64,000 nucleotides of DNA from Mixta tenebrionis (GCF_006517625.1 NZ_VHQI01000002.1:62001-126000), one strand, 5' to 3'. Shown: positions 10,006 through 22,001, counted from the first letter of the stretch. The notes: a model not told the origin generated them from the letters alone. Numbers and translations are program-made.

Positions 10006-10078
10006 TAAATTCTCTCCCCATTTATCCTGTACGCCGGCGTCTGCGCCAGCCATCCAGGCAAAAATGCAAGCTTATTAA

Positions 10079-10564
10079 TCAGTGAGTCTCTTCCGGCGTT
10101 GCGGTGATGATTTCATACAGCTCTTCATCACTCTGCGCTGCCCGCAGGCGACGACAAACCGTTTTATCAGCCAGCCGTTTCGCCACCAGCGAAAGGGTAT
10201 GCAGATGTGTTTTACATTGATCCGCCGGCACCAGCAAGGCGAATAGCAGATCGACTGGTTGATTATCAATCGCATCGAAGGCGATAGGCTGATCGAGACG
10301 GATAAAAACGCCTACCGCGCGCAGCGTATCTTCTTCCAGCTTGCCGTGCGGAATGGCGATACCGTTGCCAATGCCGGTGCTGCCCATGCGTTCGCGTGTC
10401 AGAATAGCTTCAAAAACCGTCTGGTGCGGCAGGTTGAGCTGCCTGGCAGCGAGCTCGCTGATGATTTCCAGTGCCCGCTTTTTGCTCTGGCAATGTACTC
10501 CGCTGCGGGTACAGTCGAGGTTAAGTACAGTGCTCAGTTCCAGTGAGAGTTCGTTGTTCATCAT
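10079..10564 (-). CDS. ptsN: Nitrogen-regulatory PTS protein EIIA-Ntr
   Basis: Terminal phosphate acceptor of the nitrogen PTS; in E. coli its dephosphorylated form regulates K+ uptake (TrkA, KdpD) and other targets. It has 161 residues, with phospho-acceptor His73 in the block GNGIAIPHGKLEED. Two adjacent ATG codons begin the gene (10564 and 10561) and the SD is poor, so either may be used. A hairpin terminator lies upstream, between hpf and ptsN. Confidence 0.96.
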   Translation of the reverse strand: MMNNELSLELSTVLNLDCTRSGVHCQSKKRALEIISELAARQLNLPHQTVFEAILTRERMGSTGIGNGIAIPHGKLEEDTLRAVGVFIRLDQPIAFDAIDNQPVDLLFALLVPADQCKTHLHTLSLVAKRLADKTVCRRLRAAQSDEELYEIITATPEETH

Positions 10565-10661
10565 AGTTTCACTTGCGTGTTCACATTAACCGGCGCATCG
10601 CGCTACTTTACGCGTCTTACGGCGAGAAAAGCAGTAAAATTTGCCAGTGAGGCGTGAATGG

Positions 10662-10689
10662 AAAAACGGGGCGAAAAAATTCGCCCCCC
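10662..10689 (-). terminator. Terminator between hpf and ptsN
   Basis: On the minus strand GGGGCGAA and TTCGCCCC pair around a 4-base loop and are followed by G and five T. It would reduce read-through from rpoN-hpf into ptsN-rapZ-npr. Confidence 0.75.
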
Positions 10690-10739
10690 GACATCGTTGA
10701 CTGGTTAACCGACGCGTTTTTCCTTCAGCCACGTGAAGG

Positions 10740-11027
10740 TTAGTGTTGTTTTAATTTGTCTTTATGTTTGGTTAGCTGGCGAGACAGCTTATCGATCAGG
10801 CTGTCGATCGCCGCATACATATCCTCAGCCTCAGAAGTCGCATGCAGTTCGCCGCCGCTGATATGCAGCGTCGCCTCTGCTATCTGCTGCACTCTTTCTA
10901 CCTTTAGCACAACATGGACCTGAGTTATCCGGTCGGAATATTGTTCCAGCTTGGCAAACTTATTGTTCACAAAGTCGCGTAAGGCTGAAGTGATTTCAAC
11001 GTGTTGCCCGGTAATATTGAGTTGCAT
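10740..11027 (-). CDS. hpf: Ribosome hibernation promoting factor
   Basis: Binds the 30S decoding region and helps convert 70S to inactive 100S dimers in stationary phase. The 95 residues equal the E. coli HPF length (short form) and end in the same QLTKHKDKLKQH. The start at 11027 has SD GAAGGAAG; the frame extends 9 codons further upstream but overlaps the rpoN end. It lies just after rpoN. Confidence 0.97.
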   Translation of the reverse strand: MQLNITGQHVEITSALRDFVNNKFAKLEQYSDRITQVHVVLKVERVQQIAEATLHISGGELHATSEAEDMYAAIDSLIDKLSRQLTKHKDKLKQH

Positions 11028-11050
11028 AGCGTCTTCCTTCTCAGTGAGTA

Positions 11051-12487
11051 TCAAACCAGCTGTTTACGCTGATTTGATGGCGGGATAGATAAAGACTCTC
11101 GATACTTCGCGACGGTGCGGCGCGCCACCATGATGCCCTGATCGGACAGCATGGCGGTGAGCTTGCTGTCGCTCAGCGGTTTGGCGGGATTTTCCGCCGA
11201 GATGAGTTTTTTTACCAGCGCGCGGATCGCCGTTGACGACGCTTCGCCGCCGCCCTCGGTATTAACGTGGCTGGAGAAAAAATATTTCAGCTCAAAAATA
11301 CCGCGTGGACTGTGCAGATATTTTTGCGTGGTAACGCGTGAAATTGTCGATTCATGCATCTCGACGGCCTGGGCAATATCCGCCAGCACCATCGGGCGCA
11401 TAAACTCTTCGCCCTGCTCAAAGAAAGCCTGCTGCTGTTCAACAATGCAGCGCGTGACCTTAAGTAAGGTGTCATTGCGGCTTTCAAGGCTTTTAATCAG
11501 CCATTTGGCTTCCTGCAGGTTAGTACGAATAAACTGGCTGTCGCTATCGTTGCGCGCTGAGCTGCCCAGCGCGGCATACTGCTGATTGATTTTCAGCCGC
11601 GGCACGCTATCGCTGTTCAGCTCAACCGTCCAGCGGTTTCCCGTTTTTCGCACCAGCACATCCGGGATCACATATTCCGGTTCGTCGGTGTTGACCGACT
11701 GCCCCGGCCGCGGATCAAGCGACTGGATCAGCGCCATCGCCTCTTTCAGCACCTCTTCTTTCAGGCGGGTGACGCGCATCAGGCTGCGAAAATCGTGGTT
11801 AGCCAGCAAATCGAGATGCTCGCTGACAATCAGTCGCGCTTCTGCAAGCCATGGCGTATCGCTGGTAAACTGGGAAAGCTGCACCAGCAGGCAGTCACGC
11901 AGATCGCGAGCGCCGACGCCGACGGGATCGAAACGCTGAATACGTTTGAGCACCGCCTCAACTTCATCCAGCGCGATATCTTCATCGCCCATGCTGTCGC
12001 GAATATCTTCCAGCGTAACGGTAAGATAGCCGGTATCGTCGATAGCATCGACAATCGAGGTGGCGATAGCGCGGTCGGTATCGGTAAATGGCGTTAGCTC
12101 TACCTGCCACATCAGATAGTCCTGCAGCGACTGGGTGGTTTCACCCTGGTAAACCGGCAGCTCATCGTCGCGGTAATCGGTGCCGGTGCCGGATGGCGTA
12201 CCGGCGGTATAGATTTCATCCCATGTGGCGTCAAGCGGCAACTCTTCCGGCATATCCTTCTGCTCAAGCGCCTCGCGCGTGTCGAGCGTGTCGCTCTCCG
12301 GCGCGTCGCGCGATTCAACCTCTTCATGGATATTATCGGTCTGCTCAAGCAACGGATTACTCTCCAGCGCCAGCTGAATCTCCTGTTGAAGCTCCAGCGT
12401 GGAAAGCTGCAGCAAGCGGATAGCCTGCTGCAGCTGCGGCGTCATGGCGAGCTGTTGGCTGAGCCTGAGTTGCAAACCTTGCTTCAT
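11051..12487 (-). CDS. rpoN: RNA polymerase sigma-54 factor
   Basis: Alternative sigma factor for nitrogen-regulated and other enhancer-dependent promoters. It has 478 residues (E. coli 477). Region I is Gln/Leu-rich ([20 protein letters not shown]), region II is acidic (about 50-110), and the RpoN box [10 protein letters not shown] lies near the C-terminus. It is followed by hpf, ptsN, rapZ and npr in the usual enteric order. Confidence 0.98.
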   Translation of the reverse strand: MKQGLQLRLSQQLAMTPQLQQAIRLLQLSTLELQQEIQLALESNPLLEQTDNIHEEVESRDAPESDTLDTREALEQKDMPEELPLDATWDEIYTAGTPSGTGTDYRDDELPVYQGETTQSLQDYLMWQVELTPFTDTDRAIATSIVDAIDDTGYLTVTLEDIRDSMGDEDIALDEVEAVLKRIQRFDPVGVGARDLRDCLLVQLSQFTSDTPWLAEARLIVSEHLDLLANHDFRSLMRVTRLKEEVLKEAMALIQSLDPRPGQSVNTDEPEYVIPDVLVRKTGNRWTVELNSDSVPRLKINQQYAALGSSARNDSDSQFIRTNLQEAKWLIKSLESRNDTLLKVTRCIVEQQQAFFEQGEEFMRPMVLADIAQAVEMHESTISRVTTQKYLHSPRGIFELKYFFSSHVNTEGGGEASSTAIRALVKKLISAENPAKPLSDSKLTAMLSDQGIMVARRTVAKYRESLSIPPSNQRKQLV

Positions 12488-12534
12488 ATTCAGAATAACG
12501 ATTCCCGGTAAGACACTGTTATAACCACACCATA

Positions 12535-13260
12535 TCAGAGTCGGAACTCTTCACCCAAGTAGACGCGTTTCACCTGTTCATCTTCCAGGATCGCTTCAGG
12601 GGTGCCGTGGGCAATTAAACGCCCCTGGCTGACGATATAGGCACGTTCGCAAACGGCCAGGGTTTCGCGCACGTTATGATCGGTGATTAAGACGCCCAGA
12701 CCGCTGTCGCGCAGGTGTTCGATAATTTTTTTGATATCGATAACGGAGATGGGATCGACGCCGGCAAACGGCTCATCCAGCAGAATAAACTTCGGGTTGG
12801 CCGCCAGCGCGCGGGCAATCTCGACGCGTCGGCGTTCGCCGCCGGAAAGCGACTGGCCCAGGCTGTCGCGCAGATGTTCGATATGGAACTCTTCCATTAG
12901 CTCTTTGGCGCGATCCTGGCGCTGTTCCGTAGTGAGATCCTCGCGTACCTGCAGCACCGCCATCAGGTTGTCATAAACGCTCAGCCGACGAAATATCGAG
13001 GCTTCCTGCGGCAGATAACCGATGCCGCGGCGCGCGCGCGCGTGCAGCGGTAAAATACTGATGTCTTCATCATCAATCACGATGCGCCCGGCATCGCGCG
13101 GCACAATGCCGACCACCATATAAAACGTCGTGGTTTTACCGGCGCCGTTCGGCCCCAGCAGGCCGACGATTTCGCCGGATTTTACCTGAAGGCTGACATC
13201 CTCCACCACGCGGCGGCCCTTGTAAGCCTTGGCCAGATTTTCAGCAAGTAGCGTTGCCAT
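12535..13260 (-). CDS. lptB: LPS export ABC transporter ATPase
   Basis: Drives LPS extraction from the inner membrane in LptB2FGC. The 241 residues carry Walker [10 protein letters not shown] (about 36-44), the signature [15 protein letters not shown], Walker B ILLDEP and the H-loop DHNVRET. It starts 5 bp after the lptA stop, so it belongs to the lptC-lptA-lptB unit. Nothing departs from the family. Confidence 0.98.
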   Translation of the reverse strand: MATLLAENLAKAYKGRRVVEDVSLQVKSGEIVGLLGPNGAGKTTTFYMVVGIVPRDAGRIVIDDEDISILPLHARARRGIGYLPQEASIFRRLSVYDNLMAVLQVREDLTTEQRQDRAKELMEEFHIEHLRDSLGQSLSGGERRRVEIARALAANPKFILLDEPFAGVDPISVIDIKKIIEHLRDSGLGVLITDHNVRETLAVCERAYIVSQGRLIAHGTPEAILEDEQVKRVYLGEEFRL

Positions 13261-13265
13261 ACGAA

Positions 13266-13814
13266 TCAGTTACTCTTCTTTTGGCTGTTGGATGAGTTTT
13301 TGTCCTGCAGCTGCGAAGGCACCAGCACCGTCGTGACGCGCTTGTTTTCGCCCTGGCCGAACGCCTGCATTTTCTGTTCTTTCACCAGATAGGTAATACG
13401 ATCGCCTTTAACATTGCTGTCCAGCTGTTCGATATAGGCGTTGCCCGTCAGCTCAACCAGATCCTTCGCCAGCTCATAGTGCATTTTCTGCGCATGGCCT
13501 TTGACCGGCTTGCCGTTATCCTGCAGCTGATAAAAGGTAGCGGGATTTCCCCAGGCGTCGACGATGGTTTTTTGGCTGTCGCCGTTGGGGCGCGTAACCA
13601 CTACTTTATCGGCGGTAATTTTGATCGAACCCTGGGTAACGATCACGTTGCCGGTAAAGGTGGCCACATTACCCTGCAGATCCAGCGCCTGGTTAGCGGA
13701 ATCAATATTAACGGGCTTGTCGGAATCGCCCGTCAGCGCAAGCGCCGGAGCGCCGGCAGCCAGCAGTGTACTGATAAGCAGCAGTTTAAGGCTGCGATTG
13801 TGTATTGATTTCAT
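13266..13814 (-). CDS. lptA: LPS transport periplasmic protein
   Basis: Forms the periplasmic bridge that carries LPS from LptC to LptD. It has 182 residues (E. coli 185). A signal peptide ends near APALA, followed by the OstA-fold body with [18 protein letters not shown]. The ATG at 13814 is chosen because it gives a normal signal peptide; a start 7 codons upstream is possible. Its first 29 bases overlap the lptC end, as in E. coli. Confidence 0.95.
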   Translation of the reverse strand: MKSIHNRSLKLLLISTLLAAGAPALALTGDSDKPVNIDSANQALDLQGNVATFTGNVIVTQGSIKITADKVVVTRPNGDSQKTIVDAWGNPATFYQLQDNGKPVKGHAQKMHYELAKDLVELTGNAYIEQLDSNVKGDRITYLVKEQKMQAFGQGENKRVTTVLVPSQLQDKNSSNSQKKSN

Positions 13815-14361
13815 AATTGGTTTTGACCTTTTCAATCAGCTCGGCCGTTTTCGTCCGTAAATTACCGCGCATCTTCATACCTGTGGAGTTAAAGCTGCGG
13901 CCATAAAGCGTTACCTGGTCGTCAGATTGCACGTCCTGCGTCACCAGATTGACCTGCGCATTGTCGGTTTTGATCCGATCAATCTGGGCATCTTTCGTCA
14001 GGCTATTGACCTCAACGTGACCGTAAAGATACAGCATGCGGTCTTTAGTCAGTTTGGCTTTATCTGCGCGAACTGACCAGGCAGGTATTTTGTCGTCGTC
14101 ATAGGTGGTCATCAGCGGATTATCAAACCAGCTGACCTCCTCCGCCGCGAACCAGGTCACTTTATCTGACACCAGTTTATAGCTGAGCGCTCCCAGCGGG
14201 TTATAAACTACGGTGCTGGAGTTCGCGCTGGTATAGGTGGGTTCCTGACTGTTGGTCTCTACCGGCGCCCGATCGTTATCATTGCCGGCGAGGTTCCAGC
14301 CGATCAATATTATGGCGATTAACGCCAACAGTAACGTTATCCAACGCCTGGTTTTACTCAT
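13786..14361 (-). CDS. lptC: LPS export protein LptC
   Basis: Single-pass inner-membrane protein that receives LPS from LptB2FG and passes it to LptA. The 191 residues equal the E. coli length. One N-terminal membrane helix (about 6-24) is followed by a beta-jellyroll domain with DRMLYLYGHVEV. It overlaps the kdsC stop by 4 bases and the lptA start by 29. Confidence 0.97.
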   Translation of the reverse strand: MSKTRRWITLLLALIAIILIGWNLAGNDNDRAPVETNSQEPTYTSANSSTVVYNPLGALSYKLVSDKVTWFAAEEVSWFDNPLMTTYDDDKIPAWSVRADKAKLTKDRMLYLYGHVEVNSLTKDAQIDRIKTDNAQVNLVTQDVQSDDQVTLYGRSFNSTGMKMRGNLRTKTAELIEKVKTNYEINTQSQP

Positions 14362-14924
14362 ATCGACAGCCCTTTGGCATCATCAAACTTCTCCTGGGCG
14401 ATCAAAATCAGATCGCAGACTTCACGTACCGCGCCGCGTCCGCCGGCAATACGGGTGACGTAATTCGCACGTCCCAGCAGCAGCGGATGCGCATCGGCTA
14501 CCGCCACGCTCAGCCCCACCTGCGCCATCACCGGCCAGTCAATCAGATCGTCGCCGATATAGGCAACCTGATTCGGGCTTAACGACAGTGTATCCAGAAG
14601 TTCCCGGAAGGCCAAAAGCTTATCAGACTGCCCCTGGTAAAGATGTGTAATACCCAGCGTCCGGCAGCGATCTTCCAGCAGTTTCGCCTGGCGGCCGGTG
14701 ATAATGGCTACCTCGATATCAGAGGTTAGCAGACAGCGGATGCCGTAGCCGTCACGGACGTTAAACGCCTTCAGCTCCTCGCCGCTGTTGCCCATATAGA
14801 TCAGGCCGTCAGACATTACGCCGTCGACGTCGCAGATCAGCAGACGTATCGCCCTGGCGCGTTCGATTACATCAAAACTTACTGCGCCGTAGCAGGTTTC
14901 TACGGCGTCCGGTTGTTGCGTCAT
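14358..14924 (-). CDS. kdsC: Kdo 8-phosphate phosphatase
   Basis: HAD-family phosphatase that removes phosphate from Kdo-8-P in the LPS inner-core pathway. The 188 residues match E. coli KdsC; the nucleophile motif is CDVDGVMSDG and the Mg2+ motif GDDLIDWPVM. The start at 14924 (MTQQP) is preferred over 14936 because the SD-like GGAAATAAG precedes it and the length fits. Confidence 0.95.
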   Translation of the reverse strand: MTQQPDAVETCYGAVSFDVIERARAIRLLICDVDGVMSDGLIYMGNSGEELKAFNVRDGYGIRCLLTSDIEVAIITGRQAKLLEDRCRTLGITHLYQGQSDKLLAFRELLDTLSLSPNQVAYIGDDLIDWPVMAQVGLSVAVADAHPLLLGRANYVTRIAGGRGAVREVCDLILIAQEKFDDAKGLSI

Positions 14925-14940
14925 TCTTATTTCCATCAGG

Positions 14941-15927
14941 TTATACTACGCCCGCGCGCAGCATGTCATGCATGTGTACTACGCCGATCAGCCGGTCGCC
15001 ATCGGCAACCATCACCGCGGTAATATGCTTATTTTGCATCAGGTTCAGCGCGTCCACCGCCAGCATACCGGGACGCACGCGCACGCCGCCCGGCGTCATG
15101 ACGCTGGCGATAGCGGCCTGCTGAAAATCGATTCCCATATCAAATACGCGCCGTAAGTCGCCGTCGGTGAAAACGCCCTGAATCTGCATCTGATCGTCGA
15201 CGATCGCCGTCATTCCCAGATTTTTTCGCGTAATTTCCAGCAGCGCATCCCGTAATGACGCCTCTTTGGCGACGTGCGGGATCTCGTCGCCGCTGTGCAT
15301 AATATCACTGACGCGCAGCAGCAGTTTGCGGCCCAGCGCGCCGCCAGGGTGGGAAAGCGCGAAATCTTCGGCGGTAAAGCCGCGCGCCTTAAGCAGCGCC
15401 ACCGCCAGCGCATCGCCCATCACCAGCGTAGCGGTGGTGCTGGAGGTAGGCGCCAGCCCCAGCGGACAGGCTTCCTGCGGTACTTTAACACAGAGATGGA
15501 TATCTGCAGCGCGCGCCATATTGCTTTCCGGGCGGCTGGTCAGGCAGATGAGCGCGACCTTCAACCTTTTCAGCACCGGAATCAGCGCCATGATTTCGTT
15601 GGATTCGCCGGAATTGGAGATGGCGATAACCACATCCTTTGCCGTGACCATTCCCAGATCGCCGTGGCTGGCTTCCCCTGGGTGTACGAAAAAGGACGGG
15701 GTTCCGGTACTGGCGAAGGTGGCCGCCATCTTTTTGCCGATATGCCCCGACTTGCCCATGCCCATCACCACCACTTTTCCCTGGCAGTAAAACATCATTT
15801 CACAGGCGCGCGTGAAATCCTCATTAATATACCGATCGAGCTGTTCCAGCCCCTGGCGTTCAATATGAAGCACTTCTTTACCAGCCTGTTGGAAATCAAA
15901 GCCGGGTTCAGGCACGAGATGAGACAT
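14941..15927 (-). CDS. kdsD: D-arabinose 5-phosphate isomerase
   Basis: Converts ribulose-5-P to arabinose-5-P, the first step toward Kdo. The 328 residues contain an N-terminal SIS domain (MGMGKSGHIGKKMAATFAST, SNSGESNE) and two C-terminal CBS domains (from about 205). It lies between yrbG and kdsC in the conserved Kdo/Lpt cluster. Confidence 0.97.
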   Translation of the reverse strand: MSHLVPEPGFDFQQAGKEVLHIERQGLEQLDRYINEDFTRACEMMFYCQGKVVVMGMGKSGHIGKKMAATFASTGTPSFFVHPGEASHGDLGMVTAKDVVIAISNSGESNEIMALIPVLKRLKVALICLTSRPESNMARAADIHLCVKVPQEACPLGLAPTSSTTATLVMGDALAVALLKARGFTAEDFALSHPGGALGRKLLLRVSDIMHSGDEIPHVAKEASLRDALLEITRKNLGMTAIVDDQMQIQGVFTDGDLRRVFDMGIDFQQAAIASVMTPGGVRVRPGMLAVDALNLMQNKHITAVMVADGDRLIGVVHMHDMLRAGVV

Positions 15928-15941
15928 TGATATTCAGTCCT

Positions 15942-16922
15942 TTATCCGTTGAGATAGAGAGGTTCCAGGTAGAGTACCGCTATCCAGACAACGAAACCGG
16001 CCAGCAAAAAGGCGCCTTTGCTACGCCCGATACGACGGCTACGTTGTAAACAAAAGAGCATAAACAGGGCGCTGACGCCCAGCATAATCCAGTAATCGCG
16101 CGCAAAGGCGGCGCTGTCGATCGCGCCGGGCTGGAACAGCGCCGGCAGGCCGGGCACAAGGGCGATATTGTAAATGTTGGAGCCGATAAGATTGCCGATG
16201 GCGATATCATCTTCCCCTTTTAATGCGCCCGCAATGACCGTCGCCAGCTCCGGCAGGCTGGTGCCGACGGAAACGATCGTCAGGCCAATTACCAGCTCGC
16301 TGACGCCAAGATAATCGGCAATCACCGAAGCGTTATCAATGACCATGCGCGTAGACATCGGCAGAATAATCAGCGCGACCGCCAGCCACAGGAACGCAAC
16401 GGTATTGCCTGCATCGTCGCGCGGCAGTTCCGCCAGCTGTTCCCGCGTCAGGGTATCGTTGTTATCCTGTTCGGCGCGGCGCGCGATGCGGATAATATAC
16501 AGCAGGTAAAGCAGGGCGATAGCTACCAGCGCGATGCCGTCGCCGCGGCTTAGCTGGTTATCGACCAGCATGACGCCGCCCAGCAGCGTAACCAGCAGCA
16601 TCAGCGGCAGCTCGCGCCGCACCAGCCGGGAATGCACCGTCAGGGGATGCAGCAGCGCCGCGCCGCCGAGAATCAGCAAAATATTGGTGATATTCGATCC
16701 CATCGCCGTACCGACGGCCATATCCATCTGCCCGCGCGTCGCTGCGGAAAAGGAAACGATCAGTTCAGGCAGCGACGTGCCGATACCGACAATCGTCATG
16801 CCGATAATAATCGGCGGAACGCCTAACGAGCGACAAAGGATAGCGGCACTAAACACCAAACGATCGGCACCGTAAACCAGTAAAACTAAACCGATAACTA
16901 ACAGTGCAGTGGCTAAAAGCAT
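15942..16922 (-). CDS. yrbG: Putative Ca2+/Na+ antiporter
   Basis: Inner-membrane cation exchanger of the CaCA family. The 326 residues hold two inverted alpha repeats, each with a GTSLPEL motif (near residues 48 and 218), and about ten hydrophobic segments. It heads the leftward kdsD-kdsC-lpt cluster. The cation has not been settled for the E. coli protein. It is divergent from mlaF. Confidence 0.93.
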   Translation of the reverse strand: MLLATALLVIGLVLLVYGADRLVFSAAILCRSLGVPPIIIGMTIVGIGTSLPELIVSFSAATRGQMDMAVGTAMGSNITNILLILGGAALLHPLTVHSRLVRRELPLMLLVTLLGGVMLVDNQLSRGDGIALVAIALLYLLYIIRIARRAEQDNNDTLTREQLAELPRDDAGNTVAFLWLAVALIILPMSTRMVIDNASVIADYLGVSELVIGLTIVSVGTSLPELATVIAGALKGEDDIAIGNLIGSNIYNIALVPGLPALFQPGAIDSAAFARDYWIMLGVSALFMLFCLQRSRRIGRSKGAFLLAGFVVWIAVLYLEPLYLNG

Positions 16923-17149
16923 GAAAAATCCTTGGATCGGTTATACTTGTCGGTTTGCCTGGCTCGTCATTTTGCGGGCGTTGCAAAAAGAATGGCGATG
17001 ATTTTGACCGCCTGCGAGCAAAAAGTAAAACGTATGCCTGTTTTCGCCACGACGGGGCGGTAAGTTTCTGTAAAACTCGCGGCTATCGCAATGAAAGTAC
17101 GCTTAACATATTTGATCTGAGTCGCCTGAAAGGGATAACAGAGGTTGCA

Positions 17150-17962
17150 ATGCACCAGCCATCCACGAATCTGGTCGAGGTCCACGGCGTTAGCTTTACG
17201 CGCGGCGATCGCACTATTTTCGACAATATCTCGTTAACGGTGCCGAAGGGGAAAGTCACCGCCATCATGGGGCCTTCCGGCATCGGTAAAACTACGCTGC
17301 TGCGCCTGATTGGCGGACAGCTACAGCCAGATGCCGGTGAGATCTGGTTTGATGGAGAAAATATTCCCACGCTTTCGCGTTCCCGTCTGTATGAGACGCG
17401 CAAGCGCATGAGCATGTTATTCCAGTCCGGGGCGCTGTTTACCGATCTTAACGTTTATGAAAATGTCGCCTGGCCGCTGCGCGAGCATACCCGTCTGCCG
17501 CCGGCGCTGCTGCACAGCACGGTGATGATGAAGCTGGAAGCGGTCGGGCTGCGCGGCGCGGCGGCGCTGATGCCCTCCGAGCTGTCGGGCGGCATGGCGC
17601 GGCGCGCGGCGCTGGCGCGCGCCATTGCGCTGGAGCCGGATCTGATTATGTTCGATGAGCCTTTCGTCGGTCAGGATCCTATTACTATGGGCGTGCTGGT
17701 TAAATTGATCGATGAGCTGAATCACGCTTTAGGCATGACCTGTATCGTGGTATCGCATGATGTGCCAGAAGTCTTGAGCATTGCCGATTACGCCTATATT
17801 GTTGCCGGACAAAAAGTTATTGCTCAGGGAACGACGCAGGCGCTGCAGGAAAATCCGGATGCGCGCGTACGTCAGTTCATTGACGGCATTGCCGACGGGC
17901 CGGTGCCTTTTCGTTATCCGGCCGGCGACTATTTTACCGATCTGATCGGTTCAGGGAGTTAA
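17150..17962 (+). CDS. mlaF: Phospholipid ABC transporter ATP-binding protein
   Basis: ATPase of MlaFEDB, which moves phospholipid between the inner membrane and MlaC. It has 270 residues with Walker [10 protein letters not shown], signature [14 protein letters not shown], Walker B LIMFDEP and the H-loop SHDVPEV. The start at 17150 (SD AGAGG) gives the family length; the frame stays open 65 codons upstream without homology. First gene of mlaFEDCB. Confidence 0.97.
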   Translation: MHQPSTNLVEVHGVSFTRGDRTIFDNISLTVPKGKVTAIMGPSGIGKTTLLRLIGGQLQPDAGEIWFDGENIPTLSRSRLYETRKRMSMLFQSGALFTDLNVYENVAWPLREHTRLPPALLHSTVMMKLEAVGLRGAAALMPSELSGGMARRAALARAIALEPDLIMFDEPFVGQDPITMGVLVKLIDELNHALGMTCIVVSHDVPEVLSIADYAYIVAGQKVIAQGTTQALQENPDARVRQFIDGIADGPVPFRYPAGDYFTDLIGSGS

Positions 17963-17969
17963 TAAACTG

Positions 17970-18752
17970 ATGTTTTTACATGCTCTGGCATCGCTGGGCC
18001 GCCAAGGGATTCGCACCTGCGCCTCGTTCGGCCGCGCAGGACTGATGCTGTTTCATGCGCTGGCGGGGAAGCCGGAATTTCGCAAGCATGCGCCGCTGCT
18101 GATTAAACAGCTTTACAGCGTCGGCGTGATGTCGCTGTTGATTATTGTGGTTTCCGGCCTGTTTATCGGCATGGTGCTCGGCCTGCAGGGGTATCTGGTG
18201 CTGACCACCTATAGCGCTGAAACCAGCCTCGGAATGCTGGTGGCGCTTTCGCTGCTGCGCGAACTGGGGCCGGTCGTAACCGCGCTGCTGTTTGCCGGGC
18301 GGGCAGGATCGGCGCTGACGGCGGAAATCGGACTGATGAAAGCGACGGAGCAGCTTTCCAGTATGGAAATGATGGCGGTAGATCCGCTGCGTCGGGTAAT
18401 TTCGCCGCGTTTCTGGGCAGGCTTTATCAGTATGCCGCTGCTGACCATGATCTTTACCGCGGTAGGTATCTGGGGCGGCGCGCTGGTAGGCGTAAGCTGG
18501 AAGGGGATCGATGCCGGTTTCTTCTGGTCGGCGATGCAGAATGCGGTCGATTTTCGCGTCGATGTGGTTAACTGTCTGATTAAAAGCGCGGTATTCGCCG
18601 TCACCGTTACCTGGATCGCCTTATTTAACGGTTATGATGCGATCCCAACTTCTGAAGGGATCAGTCGGGCTACGACGCGCACGGTAGTTCATGCGTCGCT
18701 GGCGGTGCTCGGTTTAGATTTTGTGCTAACAGCACTGATGTTTGGGAACTAA
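17970..18752 (+). CDS. mlaE: Phospholipid ABC transporter permease
   Basis: Membrane subunit of MlaFEDB. The 260 residues equal the E. coli length, with about five membrane segments and the conserved block [20 protein letters not shown]. It starts 7 bp after the mlaF stop. Confidence 0.98.
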   Translation: MFLHALASLGRQGIRTCASFGRAGLMLFHALAGKPEFRKHAPLLIKQLYSVGVMSLLIIVVSGLFIGMVLGLQGYLVLTTYSAETSLGMLVALSLLRELGPVVTALLFAGRAGSALTAEIGLMKATEQLSSMEMMAVDPLRRVISPRFWAGFISMPLLTMIFTAVGIWGGALVGVSWKGIDAGFFWSAMQNAVDFRVDVVNCLIKSAVFAVTVTWIALFNGYDAIPTSEGISRATTRTVVHASLAVLGLDFVLTALMFGN

Positions 18753-18756
18753 AGCA

Positions 18757-19299
18757 ATGCAAACCAAAAAAAGTGAAATTTGGGTCGGCGCTTTTATGCT
18801 GCTGGCGCTGGTTGCCATCCTGTTTCTCTGTCTGCGCGTAGCGGATGTGAAATCGCTGGGCACCGAGCCGACATGGAAACTCTACGCGACGTTCGACAAT
18901 ATTGGCGGACTAAAAACCAGCTCGCCGGTAAAAATTGGCGGCGTGGTCATTGGACGCGTAACCGATATCTCGCTGGATGAAAAAAGTCTGTCGCCGCGCG
19001 TCACGATGGCGATTGAAGAGAAATATAACCACTTGCCCGATACCAGCTCGCTGGCTATCCGTACCCAGGGGCTGCTTGGAGAGCAGTATCTGTCGCTAAA
19101 CGTCGGGTTCGACGATCCGGAAATGGGGACGGCGATCCTGAAAGATGGCGATACGCTGCAGGACACTAAATCCGCGCTGGTGCTGGAGGATCTGATCGGT
19201 CAGTTCTTGTATAAGAGCGGCGATGGCGGCAACCAGAGCAATCAGCAGGAGCAGGCCGCGCCTGCACAACCCGCTCCGGCCACCCCGGAACAACCTTAA
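18757..19299 (+). CDS. mlaD: MCE-domain lipid-binding subunit MlaD
   Basis: Forms the hexameric MCE ring anchored in the inner membrane. The 180 residues (E. coli 183) comprise one N-terminal membrane helix, an MCE domain (about 38-115, FDNIGGLKTSSPVKIGGVVIG) and a Pro/Ala/Gln-rich tail. The start MQTKKSEIWVG follows mlaE by 4 bp. Confidence 0.97.
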   Translation: MQTKKSEIWVGAFMLLALVAILFLCLRVADVKSLGTEPTWKLYATFDNIGGLKTSSPVKIGGVVIGRVTDISLDEKSLSPRVTMAIEEKYNHLPDTSSLAIRTQGLLGEQYLSLNVGFDDPEMGTAILKDGDTLQDTKSALVLEDLIGQFLYKSGDGGNQSNQQEQAAPAQPAPATPEQP

Positions 19300-19311
19300 G
19301 AGGCTATACGC

Positions 19312-19950
19312 ATGTTTAAACGTTTACTGATGGTCGCGATGCTGGTTATCGCGCCGCTGGCGGCGAACGCGGCAGACCAAAGCAATCCTTACAAGCTGAT
19401 GAATGAGGCGGCGCAAAAGACCTTTACCCGCCTGAAGAATGAGCAGCCTGCGATTAAGCGGGATCCTAACTACCTGCGTGATATCGTGCGCCAGGAGCTT
19501 TTGCCCTACGTGCAGGTGAAATATGCCGGCGCGCTGGTGCTGGGCCGCTACTATCGCGAAGCGACGCCGGAGCAGCGCGACGCCTACTTTAAAGCCTTTG
19601 GCGACTATCTGGCGCAGGCCTATGGCCAGGCGCTGGCGCTCTATCATGGTCAGACTTATCAGATCGCGCCGGAACAGCCGCTGGGCGATGCCAGCATTAT
19701 CGCCATTCGCGTGACCATTATCGATCCTAACGGCCGCCCGCCGGTTCGCCTCGATTTCCAGTGGCGTAAAAACAGCCGTACCGGCAACTGGCAGGCGTAT
19801 GACATGATCGCTGAAGGGATCAGCATGATCACCACCAAGCAGAACGAGTGGAGCGATACGCTGCGCACCAAAGGCATTGACGGCCTGACGCAGCTGCTGA
19901 AAAACTACGCGGCGCAGCCTGTTACGCTGGATCAGAAAAATAATGGCTGA
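19312..19950 (+). CDS. mlaC: Periplasmic phospholipid-binding protein MlaC
   Basis: Shuttles phospholipid between the outer-membrane MlaA-porin complex and MlaFEDB. The 212 residues begin with a signal peptide cleaved near ANA/ADQ. The block [20 protein letters not shown] is typical. Its end overlaps the mlaB start by 8 bases. Confidence 0.97.
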   Translation: MFKRLLMVAMLVIAPLAANAADQSNPYKLMNEAAQKTFTRLKNEQPAIKRDPNYLRDIVRQELLPYVQVKYAGALVLGRYYREATPEQRDAYFKAFGDYLAQAYGQALALYHGQTYQIAPEQPLGDASIIAIRVTIIDPNGRPPVRLDFQWRKNSRTGNWQAYDMIAEGISMITTKQNEWSDTLRTKGIDGLTQLLKNYAAQPVTLDQKNNG

Positions 19951-20248
19951 TCGGCTGAGCTGGCGCGTTGAGGACGGGACGCTGTTCCTGCAGGGAGAGC
20001 TCGATCGGGAAACGCTGCTCGACCTGTGGCAGCAGCGTGAAACCATCATGCGGAATATCGCCGCCATTGATGTAGCCGGCCTGCAACGCGTGGATTCCGC
20101 CGGGCTGGCGCTGCTGGTGCACCTGCGGCAGATTGCGCAACAGCAGGGCGCCGCGCCGGTTTTTAGCGGCGTTACGGATAAATTGCATTCGCTGATCGCG
20201 CTGTACAATTTACAGCAGATCATTGTTTCTGCTGACGATCCTGCCTGA
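19943..20248 (+). CDS. mlaB: STAS-domain subunit MlaB
   Basis: Cytoplasmic STAS protein that binds MlaF and stabilises the transporter. It has 101 residues (E. coli 97), with the STAS core [20 protein letters not shown]. It is less conserved than its neighbours, as usual for MlaB. A strong terminator follows. Confidence 0.94.
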   Translation: MADRLSWRVEDGTLFLQGELDRETLLDLWQQRETIMRNIAAIDVAGLQRVDSAGLALLVHLRQIAQQQGAAPVFSGVTDKLHSLIALYNLQQIIVSADDPA

Positions 20249-20267
20249 TTAGCGCTAAATCTTTATT

Positions 20268-20295
20268 AAGCCCCTGGATTCTCAGGGGCTTTTTG
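20268..20295 (+). terminator. Terminator of mlaFEDCB
   Basis: AAGCCCCTG and CAGGGGCTT pair around GATT-like loop bases and lead into a T-run. Confidence 0.9.
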
Positions 20296-20365
20296 CTTAT
20301 TTAAGATAAATGCGCTTTCAACTACTATGTCAGCCTGTTTATCATCAACCGAATGCAGAAAAATC

Positions 20366-20620
20366 ATGGAAAATAGTGAAATCCAGGCCGTGCTGATGAA
20401 TGCGCTGCCGTTGCAGGAAGTCCACGTTAGCGGTGACGGCAGCCATTTTCAGGTTATCGCCGTCGGCGCGCTTTTTAGTGAGCTGAGCCGCGTGAAGAAG
20501 CAACAAACGGTCTTCGCGCCGCTAATGGAATATATCGCCGATAACCGTATCCATGCGGTTTCGATCAAAACCTACACGCCCGAAGAGTGGGAAAGGGATC
20601 GTAAGCTGAACGGTTTTTAA
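20366..20620 (+). CDS. ibaG: BolA-like acid stress protein IbaG
   Basis: BolA-family protein that partners with monothiol glutaredoxin Grx4 in Fe-S handling. The 84 residues equal E. coli IbaG, with conserved [14 protein letters not shown] and the C-terminal RDRKLNGF. The start MENSEIQ fits the family; a longer frame upstream lacks homology. It lies after the mla terminator and 68 bp before murA. Confidence 0.95.
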   Translation: MENSEIQAVLMNALPLQEVHVSGDGSHFQVIAVGALFSELSRVKKQQTVFAPLMEYIADNRIHAVSIKTYTPEEWERDRKLNGF

Positions 20621-20670
20621 GCTGTTGGCGCGGCATACTGTCCGCGACTCAACGGCCCTTTGAGTTCTGA

Positions 20671-21945
<1,275 letters not shown>

Positions 21946-21964
21946 CCGAACCGGCGAACTATTA

Positions 21965-22001
21965 AAAAAGCAGCTCCCGTTAAGCGGGAGCTTTTTTTTT
22001 T
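21965..22001. terminator. Bidirectional terminator between murA and sfsB
   Basis: AGCTCCCG and CGGGAGCT form a stem over a short loop (21972-21991). Ten T follow on the plus strand and a run of T on the minus strand (complement of AAAAAA at 21964). Confidence 0.92.
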